Under the pieces are notes generated by a model, which had not been told where the DNA came from, did not search any database, and was given only the letters and a program-made list of their open reading frames with translations. From Rhodoplanes serenus (lineage in GTDB: Bacteria; Pseudomonadota; Alphaproteobacteria; Rhizobiales; Xanthobacteraceae): a DNA stretch of 64,000 bases. A program made the translations under genes and the position numbers. Positions 34,561 to 45,074 of the stretch are shown piece after piece. The stretch lies in assembly GCA_945897515.1 (NCBI GenBank), contig CAMDFO010000004.1:1-64000 (forward strand), given 5' to 3'. Within the stretch, counting starts at the first letter, position 1, and each line of letters opens with the position of its first letter.

Positions 34561-35553
34561 TCACGGTTTCAGCACGACTTTCCCCATCGCCGTGCGAGAC
34601 TCGATCAGGTCGTGTGCGCGCGCGGCTTGCGCGAGCGGAAAGCGTGCGGCGATCGCCGGCTTGACGGTGCCGCCGGCGAGCAATCCGATCGCGCGCTCCA
34701 TCGCTTCGCGGCGCGGCCCCGGCATGTGGTCGTAGGTGTGCATGGTGAAGCAGCGCACCGCCGGACTTGCCTCGATGTTGCCGCGCATCGCCGCGAACAG
34801 GTCGCTCTGCGGAATGCCGCCCAGCACCGCGTAGGACACGATCATGCCGAGCGGCGCCACCGCCTTGACGCCCTCGGTGAAATTCTTCCCGGCGATATGA
34901 TCGAACAGAATGTCGGCGCCGTGCCCGTCGGTGAGCGCCAGCACGCGCTCGACCACCGGCTCGGATTGATGATCGATGACGTGCGCGGCTCCCCGTCCGC
35001 GCACGAATGCGCATTTGTCCGCGCCGCCTGCGACGCCGATCACGCTCGCGCCGGCATCGCGCGCAACGTCCATCAGCGCGGTGCCGACCCCGCCCGCCGC
35101 CCCATAGACCGCCACGGTCTTCGGCTCGACGCCGCGCGCCGCATGATGCAGCAGGATCCAGGCGAGCTGGTAGTTGGTGAGCGCGGTCGCCTCGTCCGGA
35201 CCCACGCTCTCGGGGAGTGCGAATGCCGCATTTTCCGGCACCGCGACATATTCAGCATAGAGCCCGCCGCGATTCCCGATCTCGTAGCCGGCGATGAACA
35301 CCCGCTGGCCGACCTTGAGGTTCTGCACGCCGGAGCCCACGGCGGCGACCCGGCCGCTCATCTCGTTGCCGAGCACAAACGGCAGCTTCGGCATCCAGCG
35401 ATAGCGTCCGGTGCGGATCAGCAGGTCGAAATAATTCACCCCGATCGACTCCGCCTTCACCAGCACTTCGCCGGCGGCGGGGGAGGGCGTCGGCACCTCG
35501 ACGTATTCCAGCACGTCGCTGCCGCCGGTTCGGCTGATCTGGATGGCTTTCAA
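34561..35553 (-). CDS. Zinc-independent quinone oxidoreductase (MDR superfamily)
   Basis: NADPH-dependent medium-chain reductase of 330 residues. GroES-like N-terminal domain (GEVLVKAESIGVNYFDLLIRTG), nucleotide-binding motif VYGAAGGVGTALMDVARDAGASVIG, and GADILFDHIAGKNFTEG. The catalytic zinc Cys/His ligands of alcohol dehydrogenases are absent, as in quinone reductases (QorA type). It would reduce quinones or enones. It is convergent with the preceding small gene and divergent from the cache protein. Confidence 0.88.
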   Translation of the reverse strand: MKAIQISRTGGSDVLEYVEVPTPSPAAGEVLVKAESIGVNYFDLLIRTGRYRWMPKLPFVLGNEMSGRVAAVGSGVQNLKVGQRVFIAGYEIGNRGGLYAEYVAVPENAAFALPESVGPDEATALTNYQLAWILLHHAARGVEPKTVAVYGAAGGVGTALMDVARDAGASVIGVAGGADKCAFVRGRGAAHVIDHQSEPVVERVLALTDGHGADILFDHIAGKNFTEGVKAVAPLGMIVSYAVLGGIPQSDLFAAMRGNIEASPAVRCFTMHTYDHMPGPRREAMERAIGLLAGGTVKPAIAARFPLAQAARAHDLIESRTAMGKVVLKP

Positions 35554-35646
35554 AAACGGTCTCCTGATTTCATCCGACTGGATGATAGTTCAGCCCAGGG
35601 CTTCACCGATATAGTGTGCGCAGCCGTTCGGCTCCGGGAGGATCGC

Positions 35647-36093
35647 ATGAGAAAGAGTGTGGTGTCGGGCCTGTTGATGCTGGCGCTGGCCGGGCCGCTG
35701 TTCGCGCAGGAGTTTGGCACCGCGGCGCAGGCCCGGACGATGCTGGAACGCGCTGTCGCCGCGCTGAAGGCCGATCAGACTGCCGCGCTGGCCAGGTTCA
35801 ACAGCAAGGATGGCGGCTTTCGCGACCGCGACCTCTATGTATTTTGCGTCAACGCCAGCGATGCGAAGACCACGGCCCACGCCAGTCCCTCAATCATCGG
35901 CACGGACCTGCGAACCTTCAAGGATCGCACCGGCAAGGCGTTCGGCGAGGAAATGTACAAGAGCGCCCAGGAGGGGCGGGTGTCGCAGGTGGGCTACATG
36001 TGGCCGCGCCCGGGCTCCGACGCGCCAGTCGCCAAGGAATCCTTCGTTACCCGCGTCGGCGGCCAGATCTGCGGCGTCGGCTACTACAAGTAG
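35647..36093 (+). CDS. Exported single Cache-domain protein
   Basis: Protein of 148 residues: signal peptide to about residue 20 (GPLFA/QEF), then a compact Cache sensory fold recognisable from ARTMLERAVAALKADQTAALARFN, GGFRDRDLYVFC and TDLRTFKDRTGKAFGEEM. The final VTRVGGQICGVGYYK is typical of stand-alone cache proteins. Such proteins bind small ligands in the periplasm and are usually unattached to a kinase or receptor. GGGAGG lies upstream. Convergent with the CitE-like gene, stops four bases apart. Confidence 0.82.
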   Translation: MRKSVVSGLLMLALAGPLFAQEFGTAAQARTMLERAVAALKADQTAALARFNSKDGGFRDRDLYVFCVNASDAKTTAHASPSIIGTDLRTFKDRTGKAFGEEMYKSAQEGRVSQVGYMWPRPGSDAPVAKESFVTRVGGQICGVGYYK

Positions 36094-36096
36094 CGT

Positions 36097-36933
36097 TTAG
36101 CCCCGGGTGAGCAGCGCGCGGGCGCGCTGCGCCACCGGCTCGTCGATCATTCGGCCCTCGAACTCCACCGCGCCCAGGCCCTTGGCCTTGGCCTCGTCGT
36201 ATAACGCGAGGATGCTTCGAGCGCGCGTCAACTCCTCATCCGAAGCCGAGAAGGCGCGGTTGAGAATCGGCACCACCGCCGGATGTACGCAACTCGCGCC
36301 GTCGAACCCGAATGCGCGCGCCTGCCGCGCCGATTGCTCGATGCCGGCGAGGTCGCCGTAGTCCGCGACCGTGCGCAGCAAGCCCCACGAGCGCACGCCA
36401 GCGGCCTTCGCCGCGAAATGCACCATCAGCTTGGGAAACTGCAAAACCTCCGGCGTCGGTTCGGCATCGAGCGCCGTCGCCAGATCCTCGCCGCCGGTGA
36501 GCATGGCAAAGACCCGCGGCGCCTTAGCAATGACGCGGGCGTCCAGCACCGCGCCCGGGTCCTCGATCATCGGCACCAGCACGGTCTGGCCGCGGCCGGT
36601 GGCGCGCTCCACGCCCTCCAACAACGTCGCAAGCTCCTGCAGCGTGTCCGGCTTCTGCACCTTCGGCACCAGCAGCCCGAACGCGCCCGCCCGGCACGCG
36701 GCCTCGGCGTCGAGCCGGATTCGCTCCGGCTCCGAGTTGACGCGCACGAACACCGTCGCGCCGCTCTGCCCCACCTTCGGCGCTGCCGCTGCGAGATTGG
36801 CGCGGGCGCCGGCCTTCTCCGATGGCGCGACCGCGTCCTCCAGGTCGAGGATGATCGCATCGGCGCCGCGCTCGTGCGCTTTGCCGACGAAGCGTTCGGA
36901 ACTCGCCGGCACATAGAGCAAAGATCGGATCAC
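36097..36933 (-). CDS. HpcH/HpaI aldolase family, CitE-like (citramalyl/malyl-CoA lyase type)
   Basis: Mg2+-dependent lyase of 278 residues with the CitE TIM-barrel signature: RSLLYVPASSERFVGKAHERGADAIILDLEDAVAPSEK, VFVRVNSE, LLVPKVQKPDTL, VPMIEDPGAVL and GASCVHPAVVPILN. In this family it may split citramalyl-CoA, malyl-CoA or hydroxymethylglutaryl-type thioesters. It is divergent from a MaoC-type hydratase and a family III CoA-transferase 90 bases away. With them it would complete CoA activation, hydration and cleavage of itaconate or mesaconate to pyruvate and acetyl-CoA. That pathway is inferred. Confidence 0.87.
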   Translation of the reverse strand: MIRSLLYVPASSERFVGKAHERGADAIILDLEDAVAPSEKAGARANLAAAAPKVGQSGATVFVRVNSEPERIRLDAEAACRAGAFGLLVPKVQKPDTLQELATLLEGVERATGRGQTVLVPMIEDPGAVLDARVIAKAPRVFAMLTGGEDLATALDAEPTPEVLQFPKLMVHFAAKAAGVRSWGLLRTVADYGDLAGIEQSARQARAFGFDGASCVHPAVVPILNRAFSASDEELTRARSILALYDEAKAKGLGAVEFEGRMIDEPVAQRARALLTRG

Positions 36934-37022
36934 GAGGCACTCCCAATTGCAGCTTGAATTTCCGCGCTACAATGCCATGAATGGCGGCGTCAGCGGCGAA
37001 AACTTGAAGCGGGGACGCGCTC

Positions 37023-37886
37023 GTGGATCAGGCAGCATCGATGAAGGATTGGCTCGGCCGCCAACGCACCGAGGATGACGAGATTTCGCTCGGCGCGGTG
37101 CGCCGTCTCGCCGCTATGCTCGATCAGGACCCGGACACCTACGCGCGCGGCAGCGAAGTCCCTGAAAGCTGGTACACCATCCTGTTCGGCCCGACCGCGC
37201 GTCAGAGCAGCATCGGCCGCGACGGCCACCCGAAGAGCGGGGATTTTCTGCCGCCGCTGAACAATACGCGGCGCATGTTCGCCGGCCGGCGCGTCACCTT
37301 CCACAAGCCGCTGCGGGTCGGCGATGTGGTGGAGCGCGTTTCGACGGTCCGCCACGTCGAGGCCAAGACCGGCCGCACCGGCTTGTTCACGTTGTTGACC
37401 GTGGTCCACGAGCTGAGTGCAGGGTCGGGCGTTGCGGTCACCGAGGAGCAGGATCACGTCTATCGCGCGGATGTCGCCGACGCCGCCGGCGCGGCGAAAC
37501 CGGCGCAGCAGGCGAAGGGGCAGCCGGCAACGGAGGCGGCCGACTGGTCAGAGCCGTGGTCGCCCGACAACGTGCAGCTCTTTCGTTATTCCGCGCTGAC
37601 CTTCAACGGACACCGCATCCACTACGATCTGCCCTACACCAAGGAGGTCGAGGGCTATCCCGGCCTGGTCGTCAACGGCGGGCTCACCGCGCTGATGCTG
37701 GTGGAAGCGGCGCGGCAGAAGCTTGGCGGCGGCATCGCGGGATACGACGCGCGCGCGATGGCGCCGCTGTTCATCGGGCAGGCCATCGCGCTCAACGGCC
37801 GGATCGTGGGCGACAAGGCGGAGACCTGGGCCACCGGTCCCGATGGTGGCGTGCATTACCGCGTGACCATCGCAATCCGGAAATAA
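37023..37886 (+). CDS. MaoC/FAS1-like acyl-CoA hydratase (itaconyl/mesaconyl-CoA hydratase-like)
   Basis: Protein of 287 residues with two hot-dog halves. The first starts MKDWLGRQRTEDDEI and has GDFLPPLNNTRRMFAGRRVTFHKPLRVGD. The second has the hydratase motif FRYSALTFNGHRIHYDLPYTKEVEGYPGLVVNGGL, whose Asn-Gly-His and Tyr-Asp order matches mesaconyl-C4-CoA/itaconyl-CoA hydratases. The GTG at 37023 has a GGGGA box seven bases upstream; ATG at 37041 is the alternative. It precedes the CoA-transferase by four bases, so the two are co-transcribed. Confidence 0.85.
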   Translation: MDQAASMKDWLGRQRTEDDEISLGAVRRLAAMLDQDPDTYARGSEVPESWYTILFGPTARQSSIGRDGHPKSGDFLPPLNNTRRMFAGRRVTFHKPLRVGDVVERVSTVRHVEAKTGRTGLFTLLTVVHELSAGSGVAVTEEQDHVYRADVADAAGAAKPAQQAKGQPATEAADWSEPWSPDNVQLFRYSALTFNGHRIHYDLPYTKEVEGYPGLVVNGGLTALMLVEAARQKLGGGIAGYDARAMAPLFIGQAIALNGRIVGDKAETWATGPDGGVHYRVTIAIRK

Positions 37887-37890
37887 CACG

Positions 37891-39096
<1,206 letters not shown>

Positions 39097-39118
39097 GGTC
39101 GCCTGGCGCGAACGCGCG

Positions 39119-39162
39119 CGCCAAACAAAAACCCCGCCTTGCGGCGGGGTTTTCGTTTGGCG
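39119..39162. terminator. Bidirectional intrinsic terminator
   Basis: AAAACCCCGCC (39128-39138), loop TTGC, GGCGGGGTTTT (39143-39153), extended by outer arms CGCCAAAC (39119-39126) and GTTTGGCG (39155-39162). Runs of A on one side and T on the other make it work in both directions. It separates the CoA-transferase gene from ctrA, which end on either side. Confidence 0.9.
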
Positions 39163-39175
39163 TCTGCCCTTCGGC

Positions 39176-39877
39176 TTACGCCGGAATTCTTGCCTCTTCC
39201 TCGCTCGGCTCGCGAAGAACATAGCCGCGGCCCCACACCGTCTCGATGTAGTTCTTGCCACTCGAGGCGTTCGCAAGCTTCTTGCGCAGCTTGCAGATGA
39301 ACACGTCGATGATCTTGAGTTCGGGCTCGTCCATGCCGCCGTAGAGATGATTGAGGAACATCTCCTTGGTCAGGGTGGTGCCCTTGCGGAGCGAGAGCAG
39401 CTCCAGCATCTGATATTCCTTACCGGTCAGGTGCACGCGGGCGCCGCCGACTTCGACCGTCTTCTGGTCGAGGTTCACGGTGAGATCGCCGGTGTTGATG
39501 ACCGACTGGGCATGGCCCTTCGACCGGCGCACGATCGCGTGGATGCGCGCCACCAGTTCGTCCTTGTGGAACGGCTTGGTCATGTAGTCGTCGGCGCCGA
39601 AGCCTAGGCCCTTCACCTTGTCCTCGATGCCGGCGAGGCCAGAGAGGATCAGGATCGGAGTCTTGACCTTGGAGACCCGCAGCGACCGCAGCACCTCGAA
39701 GCCGGACATGTCCGGAAGGTTCAGGTCGAGCAGGATGATGTCGTAGTCGTAGAGCTTTCCGAGATCGACGCCCTCTTCACCAAGATCCGTGGTGTAGACG
39801 TTGAAGCTCTCGGACTTGAGCATCAGCTCAATCGATTGCGCAGTGGCGCTATCGTCCTCAATCAGCAAGACGCGCAT
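39176..39877 (-). CDS. ctrA: Cell-cycle master response regulator CtrA
   Basis: OmpR-type response regulator of 233 residues. The receiver has [23 protein letters not shown], the acceptor Asp in [14 protein letters not shown], and Lys in [11 protein letters not shown]. The winged-helix DNA-binding domain has [39 protein letters not shown], almost the signature of CtrA. CtrA binds TTAA-N7-TTAA to control flagellar, chemotaxis, division and replication genes. Here it is divergent from fliI across 372 bases rich in GANTC sites, and near flagellar genes carrying CtrA-like boxes. Confidence 0.97.
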   Translation of the reverse strand: MRVLLIEDDSATAQSIELMLKSESFNVYTTDLGEEGVDLGKLYDYDIILLDLNLPDMSGFEVLRSLRVSKVKTPILILSGLAGIEDKVKGLGFGADDYMTKPFHKDELVARIHAIVRRSKGHAQSVINTGDLTVNLDQKTVEVGGARVHLTGKEYQMLELLSLRKGTTLTKEMFLNHLYGGMDEPELKIIDVFICKLRKKLANASSGKNYIETVWGRGYVLREPSEEEARIPA

Positions 39878-40249
39878 GCCAGTCCCCTTCTTCGCCGCTG
39901 CGGGCTCAAACTCGGCTCGCCGCAGGGGCGGCCCATGAAACGCATTGGGACAAACCGATTCGGAACGTTAACGGGACATGGTTAACAAACCGTGATTCTA
40001 TGCGGCAAGCATCCCCTGGCCCAATTTGGCCGAATCGCCTTAAGATGTTGCCGGAGAGTGGTTTTTTAGCCACGCTGTCGTTCATGTTCCACTTTAAGAG
40101 TTGGACCCAACCGATTCGTGTGACTCATTCGCCCGTCCTGGTTGAATGAGCAGTCCCTTAACCTCAACGACGGTGACGTAATGATTAACGACGCGGGTAA
40201 ACAGCCGGTTAATACCGAATCTGCGCGGCCGGGCTAAAGGGGTGTCGGC
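39878..40249. other. ctrA-fliI divergent intergenic region with GANTC cluster
   Basis: 372 bases without a convincing gene. It holds six GANTC sites (39957, 39994, 40032, 40113, 40122, 40217), the target of the CcrM methylase. It also has two GTTAAC palindromes (39967-39972, 39981-39986) near ctrA and a CtrA-like box near fliI. The region is clearly richer in A and T than the flanks, as expected for a regulatory region between two divergent promoters. Confidence 0.75.
40198..40212. promoter_or_regulatory. CtrA-box-like site before fliI, TAAA-N7-TTAA
   Basis: TAAA (40198-40201), CAGCCGG, TTAA (40209-40212), one mismatch from the CtrA consensus, ending 37 bases before the fliI start. The CCGGTTAAT part is shared with the site in front of fliF and nearly with the one in front of flhA. 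Position fits activation of fliI. Confidence 0.5.
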
Positions 40250-41578
40250 ATGAAGGCGCTGGCGGAGCAGATCGAAGAGCTGGACGGCGTCGAAATCTAC
40301 GGCCGGGTGGTGGGGGTGCGCGGCCTGATGGTTGAGGTTGCGGGCCCCATCCATGCGATGTCGGTCGGCGCCCGGGTCACCATCGAAACCGCCGCAAAGC
40401 CCATTCCCTGCGAGGTTGTCGGCTTTTCCGGCGGTAACGGACTGCTGATGCCGTTCGGCCCGCTGGAGGGCGTTCGGCGCGGCTGCCGCGCCGTGGTGTC
40501 GGCGGTGCCCGGCGCGGTGCGGCCGACGCCGGCCTGGCTCGGCCGGGTGGTCAATGCCATGGGCGAGCCGATCGACGGCAAAGGTCCGCTGTCCGCAGGT
40601 CCGTCACCTTATCCGTTCCGCAGCGCGCCGCCGCCGGCTCACGCCCGCAAGCGGGTCGGCCAAGCCCTCGACCTCGGCGTCCGGGCGCTCAATGCTTTCG
40701 TGACCTGCTGCCATGGCCAGCGCATGGGCATCTTCGCCGGCTCCGGCGTCGGCAAATCGGTGCTGCTCTCGATGCTGGCCCGCAACGTCGCGGCCGACGT
40801 CGCGGTGGTCGGGCTGATCGGCGAACGCGGCCGCGAGGTGCAGGAGTTCCTGCAGGACGACCTCGGCGACGCCGGCCTGGCGCGTTCGGTGGTGGTGGTG
40901 GCGACCTCCGACGAGCCGGCGCTGATGCGGCGCCAGGCGGCCTACCTGACCATGTCGCTCGCCGAGTATTTCCGGGACGAGGACCAGAAGGTGCTGCTCC
41001 TGATGGATTCGGTTACGCGCTTTGCGGTGGCGCAGCGCGAGATCGGGCTTTCGGCGGGCGAGCCTCCGACTGCCAAAGGCTATACGCCGACTGTGTTCGC
41101 CGAGCTGCCGCGCTTGCTGGAGCGTGCCGGGACCGGAATGGGCGAGGGCAGCGTCACCGGCATCTTCACGGTGCTGGTCGAAGGCGACGATCATAATGAG
41201 CCGATTGCCGATGCGGTACGGTCCATCCTCGACGGCCATATCGTCATGGAGCGGGCGATCGCCGAACGTGGCCGCTATCCGGCTATCAACGTGCTGAAGT
41301 CGGTGTCGCGCTCGATGCCTCGCTCAGCCGATCCGGCCTACCTGCCGGTCATCACCCGCGCCCGGCAGGTCATGGCCACCTACGCCGACATGGAAGAGCT
41401 GATCCGGCTCGGCGCCTACCGGCCCGGATCGAGCCCCGAGGTCGACGAGGCGATCCGGCTGCACGGCCCGCTGGAGACCTTCCTGAACCAGCGCAAGGAA
41501 GAATCAACCACATTGATCCAGGGATATCAGCAACTTGAGGAAATCCTGGCCGACCTGCCGTTGGAAACCGAAAACTAA
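40250..41578 (+). CDS. fliI: Flagellar export ATPase FliI
   Basis: ATPase of 442 residues that drives export of flagellar axial proteins together with FliH and FliJ. Walker A is [16 protein letters not shown], followed by [13 protein letters not shown]; Walker B is [13 protein letters not shown], and [22 protein letters not shown] is the F1/flagellar type signature. The N-terminal beta-barrel (1-90) has [18 protein letters not shown]. It is followed by fliJ after 96 bases. Confidence 0.95.
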   Translation: MKALAEQIEELDGVEIYGRVVGVRGLMVEVAGPIHAMSVGARVTIETAAKPIPCEVVGFSGGNGLLMPFGPLEGVRRGCRAVVSAVPGAVRPTPAWLGRVVNAMGEPIDGKGPLSAGPSPYPFRSAPPPAHARKRVGQALDLGVRALNAFVTCCHGQRMGIFAGSGVGKSVLLSMLARNVAADVAVVGLIGERGREVQEFLQDDLGDAGLARSVVVVATSDEPALMRRQAAYLTMSLAEYFRDEDQKVLLLMDSVTRFAVAQREIGLSAGEPPTAKGYTPTVFAELPRLLERAGTGMGEGSVTGIFTVLVEGDDHNEPIADAVRSILDGHIVMERAIAERGRYPAINVLKSVSRSMPRSADPAYLPVITRARQVMATYADMEELIRLGAYRPGSSPEVDEAIRLHGPLETFLNQRKEESTTLIQGYQQLEEILADLPLETEN

Positions 41579-41674
41579 CGTTATCGCGTCACAATCCCGC
41601 CTCATGTGCCGCTGCTGTTGCGGGCGGCCGGCGTGTATTGGCCGGCGTCTCGCGGCTTCGGGGAGTAAGAGTCG

Positions 41675-42091
41675 ATGAAGTCACGCGAAACGCTTATTCG
41701 TCTCAAGAAGTTTCAGGTCGACGAGCGACGCCGCAAGGTGGCGCAGATCGAAGGCATGATCGCCGAGTTCGAGCGCATGGGGGTCGACCTCGAGCGCGAG
41801 ATCAAGACCGAGCAGGACCGTGCCGGTATCCATGATCCGGCCCATTTCGCCTATCCGACCTATGCCAAGGCTGCGATCCAGCGCCGCGAGAACCTCAAGC
41901 GCTCCGCCGACGAACTGCGGACCCAGATGGACGACGCCCAGGCAGCGCTGGGCGAAGCCTTCGAGGAGCTCAAGAAGGTCGAGCTGCTCGACGAGCGCGA
42001 CCAGGCCCGCGAGCGCGCGGCCGAGGCCGCGATGGAGCAGGCCGAGCTCAACGCCATCGGCCTGATGCGGGCCCGCCATTCGCCGGCCTGA
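41675..42091 (+). CDS. fliJ: Flagellar export chaperone FliJ
   Basis: Coiled-coil protein of 138 residues, nearly all helical, rich in Glu, Arg and Ala: LIRLKKFQVDERRRKVAQIEGMIAEFERM, then a second long helix. Size, heptad pattern and position after fliI fit FliJ, the stalk-like partner of the FliI hexamer. The family is weakly conserved, so position carries much of the weight. GGGGAG lies upstream of the ATG. Confidence 0.87.
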   Translation: MKSRETLIRLKKFQVDERRRKVAQIEGMIAEFERMGVDLEREIKTEQDRAGIHDPAHFAYPTYAKAAIQRRENLKRSADELRTQMDDAQAALGEAFEELKKVELLDERDQARERAAEAAMEQAELNAIGLMRARHSPA

Positions 42092-42113
42092 CCGGCTTGG
42101 GCGACCGCCCCAT

Positions 42114-42143
42114 AAAAAAATCGCGCGCCGCAAGGGCGCGCGA
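42114..42143 (-). terminator. Intrinsic terminator for the minus-strand 70-residue gene
   Basis: Stem TCGCGCGCC (42121-42129) and GGCGCGCGA (42135-42143) with a short loop. On the minus strand the stem is followed by seven T (plus-strand A-run 42114-42120), so it ends transcripts of the small gene at 42172-42384. It has no T-run for fliJ. Confidence 0.82.
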
Positions 42144-42171
42144 GTGGGGAGGAATCGGTGAAAACGAAAAA

Positions 42172-42384
42172 CTAGCGGATCGTGGTCTGCTCGCTGCTGG
42201 TCCAGATGACCGGCTGACCGGCCTTGAGAACCGGAGCGCGCGCTTCGAGCCGCGTGCTCATATCCGGAAGGTTCGGGCGGGCGGCGATGCCGACGCCGAC
42301 GACGATGATGCCCGCGATCAAGGAAACCACCACGACCTTGAGGTGGGTGGTCCGGTCGGCGCTGGCGATCGAATAGTTGTTCAT
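42172..42384 (-). CDS. Small single-pass membrane protein, unknown
   Basis: Predicted 70-residue protein. A hydrophobic helix (about residues 16-36, VVVVSLIAGIIVVGVGIAA) is followed by a polar tail. The ATG at 42384 has a GGGGGAG box. It has its own terminator, which supports a real gene. No family recognised; short proteins of this build occur near flagellar genes in Bradyrhizobium-like genomes, as far as I recall. Confidence 0.65.
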   Translation of the reverse strand: MNNYSIASADRTTHLKVVVVSLIAGIIVVGVGIAARPNLPDMSTRLEARAPVLKAGQPVIWTSSEQTTIR

Positions 42385-42598
42385 GGCCTGTCTCCCCCGG
42401 TTTTTCATTGGTCGCGACCTGCCGGGTAAAGGTTCAAAGCGTTTTCCTGTTCGAAGCGTAGGACAACGTTCCTGCTCCATGCCTGGAGCCCGGCCCGCCG
42501 TCTCTCCCGTTTCGGCTACGTGCAGGTAACGTAGGAAGATGCGCCCTGGTTCCAAGGCGCGGTCACGATCCGTTGAAAGGACGTGATGCGGCGTGAGC

Positions 42599-44719
42599 CT
42601 AGATGCTGCCGACGGTCTTCAGTCGGACCCGCGGGTGGATTTCCGACTGCGACAGCACGCTGGTCTGCGAGCGGAACCGTTCGATGATGCCCCGCACGAA
42701 CGGCCGGATCGCGGGGGAGGTGACCAGCACCGGAGCCTCGCCCTCGCGCGCCGCGTCCTCGAACCGGTCGCGCACCAGCGTGATGAACTCCGACAGCCGC
42801 GACGGCTGCATGGCGAGATGGCGCTCATCGCCGGTGCCGACGATCGACTCGGCGAAGTTCTGCTCCCATTTGGCCGACAGCGCGATCAGCGGCACGTAGC
42901 CGGTGGGCGTGGTGTGCTGGGCGCAGATCTGCCGGGCAAGCCGGGTGCGGACGTGCTCGGCGATCATCGTCGGATTGCGGGTGTAGGCGACGGCGTCGGC
43001 CACGCCTTCCAGAATGGTCGAGAGGTCGCGGATCGAGATGCGCTCGGCCAGCAGGATCTGCAGCACCCGCTGGATACCCGAGGTGGTGATCTGCGCCGGC
43101 ACGATGTCCTTGACCAGTTCGCTCTGGTCCTTCGGCAACTCCTTGATCAGCTTTTGCACCTCGCCGTAGGACAAAAGCTCCGACACGTTGGCCTTGAGCA
43201 GTTCGGTGAGATGCGTCGACAGCACGGTCGCCGCGTCCACCACGGTGTAGCCCTTGACCGCGGCTTCTTCTTTCTGGGCGATATCGACCCAGGTCGCCGG
43301 CAGGCCGAACGTCGGCTCGACCGTATGCAGGCCGGGGATGTTCACCTGCGCGCCGGTCGGGTCCATGACCATGTACTGGCCCGGCCAGACCTTGCCGGTG
43401 CCGGCGTCAACCTCCTTGATCTTGATGACGTAGGCGTTGGCTTCGAGCTGGACGTTGTCGAGGATGCGCACCGCCGGCATCACGAAGCCCATCTCGATCG
43501 CCAGCGACCGGCGCAGCGCCTTGATCTGCTCGGTGAGGCGGTCGGCGCCGTCGGGCGAATTGACCAGCGGCAGCAGCGCGTAGCCGAGCTCGATCTTGAG
43601 GTCGTCGATCTTGAGCGCGGCGGCGATCGGCTCTTCCACCGGAGCCGCGGCAGTGGTCTGCGCTTTCGCCTGGACCGCCAGCGCGTCAGCCTGCACCTTG
43701 TGCTTCTTGTCCATGATGTAGGCCAACGCGCAGGCGCCGCCGCCGAGGAACAGGAACGGCAGCATCGGGATGCCGGGCAGAAGCGACATCACCAGCATTA
43801 CGCCGCCCGACATGCCGAGCGCCTTGGGATAGCCGGAGAGCTGCGCGATCAGCGCCTTGTCGGCCGAGCCGGAAATGCCCGCCTTGGTGACGAGCAGGCC
43901 TGCGGCGGTCGACACGATCAGCGCCGGCACCTGGGTGACCAGGCCGTCGCCGACGGTGAGCAGCGTGTAGGTGCGGGCGGCTTCGGCGAACGGCAACCCC
44001 TGCTGCGCAACGCCGATGATCATGCCGCCGATGATGTTGATGAACACCACCAGAAGCCCAGCGATGGCGTCGCCGCGCACGAACTTGGAGGCGCCGTCCA
44101 TCGCGCCGAAGAATCCGCTCTCGTCCTCGAGGGTCTTTCGTCGCCTGCGGGCCTCGTTTTCGTCGATCAGTCCGGCGGACAGGTCGGCGTCGATCGCCAT
44201 CTGTTTGCCCGGCATGGCGTCCAAATTGAAGCGCGCCGCGACCTCGGCGATGCGGCCGGAGCCCTTGGTGATGACGACGAAGTTCACCACCACCAGGATC
44301 GCGAAGACGATGATGCCGATGACGAAGTTTCCGGCCATCACGAAGTTGCCGAACGCCTCGATGACGTGGCCGGCGGCCTGCGTGCCCTCGTGACCATGCG
44401 AGAGAATGAGCCGGGTCGAGGCCAGATTCAGCGCCAGCCGCAGCATGGTCGAGATCAGCAGCACCGTGGGGAAGGCCGAGAACTCAAGCGGCGTGTGGAT
44501 GAACAGCGCCGTCATCAGGATCAGCACGGAGAGGATGATCGAGACCGCCAGCGCCAGGTCGAGCAGCAGCGGCGGCAGCGGCAGGATGAGAACGACGAGG
44601 ATCGTCAGCACGCCGATGGCGAGCGCGAGGTCGCCGCGCTTGAACAGCGCGCCAAGCGTGCCGAGGATCGGGAAGCTGGAGCCGCCGGTACGTTCTCCGG
44701 CAGCGGTTACGTCGGTCAT
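42599..44719 (-). CDS. flhA: Flagellar export gate protein FlhA
   Basis: Inner-membrane export gate component of 706 residues. Eight hydrophobic helices occupy about residues 20-330. The conserved FHIPEP-like cytoplasmic loop includes FVVITKGSGRIAEVAARFNLDAMPGKQMAIDADLSAGLIDENEARRRR. The C-terminal domain binds chaperones and has WVDIAQKEEAAVKGYTVVDAATVLSTHLTE. A CtrA-like box lies 170 bases upstream. In Caulobacter flhA neighbours flbD; here four kilobases with unrelated genes intervene. Confidence 0.96.
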   Translation of the reverse strand: MTDVTAAGERTGGSSFPILGTLGALFKRGDLALAIGVLTILVVLILPLPPLLLDLALAVSIILSVLILMTALFIHTPLEFSAFPTVLLISTMLRLALNLASTRLILSHGHEGTQAAGHVIEAFGNFVMAGNFVIGIIVFAILVVVNFVVITKGSGRIAEVAARFNLDAMPGKQMAIDADLSAGLIDENEARRRRKTLEDESGFFGAMDGASKFVRGDAIAGLLVVFINIIGGMIIGVAQQGLPFAEAARTYTLLTVGDGLVTQVPALIVSTAAGLLVTKAGISGSADKALIAQLSGYPKALGMSGGVMLVMSLLPGIPMLPFLFLGGGACALAYIMDKKHKVQADALAVQAKAQTTAAAPVEEPIAAALKIDDLKIELGYALLPLVNSPDGADRLTEQIKALRRSLAIEMGFVMPAVRILDNVQLEANAYVIKIKEVDAGTGKVWPGQYMVMDPTGAQVNIPGLHTVEPTFGLPATWVDIAQKEEAAVKGYTVVDAATVLSTHLTELLKANVSELLSYGEVQKLIKELPKDQSELVKDIVPAQITTSGIQRVLQILLAERISIRDLSTILEGVADAVAYTRNPTMIAEHVRTRLARQICAQHTTPTGYVPLIALSAKWEQNFAESIVGTGDERHLAMQPSRLSEFITLVRDRFEDAAREGEAPVLVTSPAIRPFVRGIIERFRSQTSVLSQSEIHPRVRLKTVGSI

Positions 44720-44888
44720 TGCTGAACCATGGGCCGGCGTCTTGGTCCCGGTGATCGGGAAAAGGGATTGGAACGCAATGCAACGGATCGGCGGCGATCG
44801 GCTGCCGGACGCGGCATCCGAAGGCGGGCAGGCCGACTCAAACGAACGGCTGGAAAACTCCCCCAGGCAGTATTTGCCGGGTGCATGG

Positions 44889-44903
44889 TTACCGCGCGGT
44901 TAA
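44889..44903. promoter_or_regulatory. CtrA-box-like site upstream of flhA, TTAC-N7-TTAA
   Basis: TTAC (44889-44892), CGCGCGG, TTAA (44900-44903), one mismatch from consensus. The whole GGTTACCGCGCGGTTAATG differs at one base from the site before fliF (53281-53298). This suggests one regulator acting on both flagellar operons. Confidence 0.55.
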
Positions 44904-45074
44904 TGGATACCTTTGGGTTGTAAGGCGCTCTCTGTTCTCGCGTCACTTGTCCGCACCGGATTCCGATTCAATTTCCAAACAACCGGCTTAGCCAACGCTC
45001 CGCCGCCCCTGTTGTTTGATTTCAGGCCCGGGGTGAGCCTGCATCCCGTTTTCCTTCTTCCCTCGAATGAGGGA

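Noticed and set aside
39968-39985. TTAA pair upstream of ctrA as a CtrA box
   Set aside because: The two TTAA units are 10 bases apart, not 7. They were kept only as GTTAAC palindromes.
42593-44725. Long plus-strand open frame of about 710 codons opposite flhA
   Set aside because: It is antisense to a clear FlhA frame, has an Arg/His/Asp/Gly-rich composition typical of complementary high-GC strands and no protein motif.
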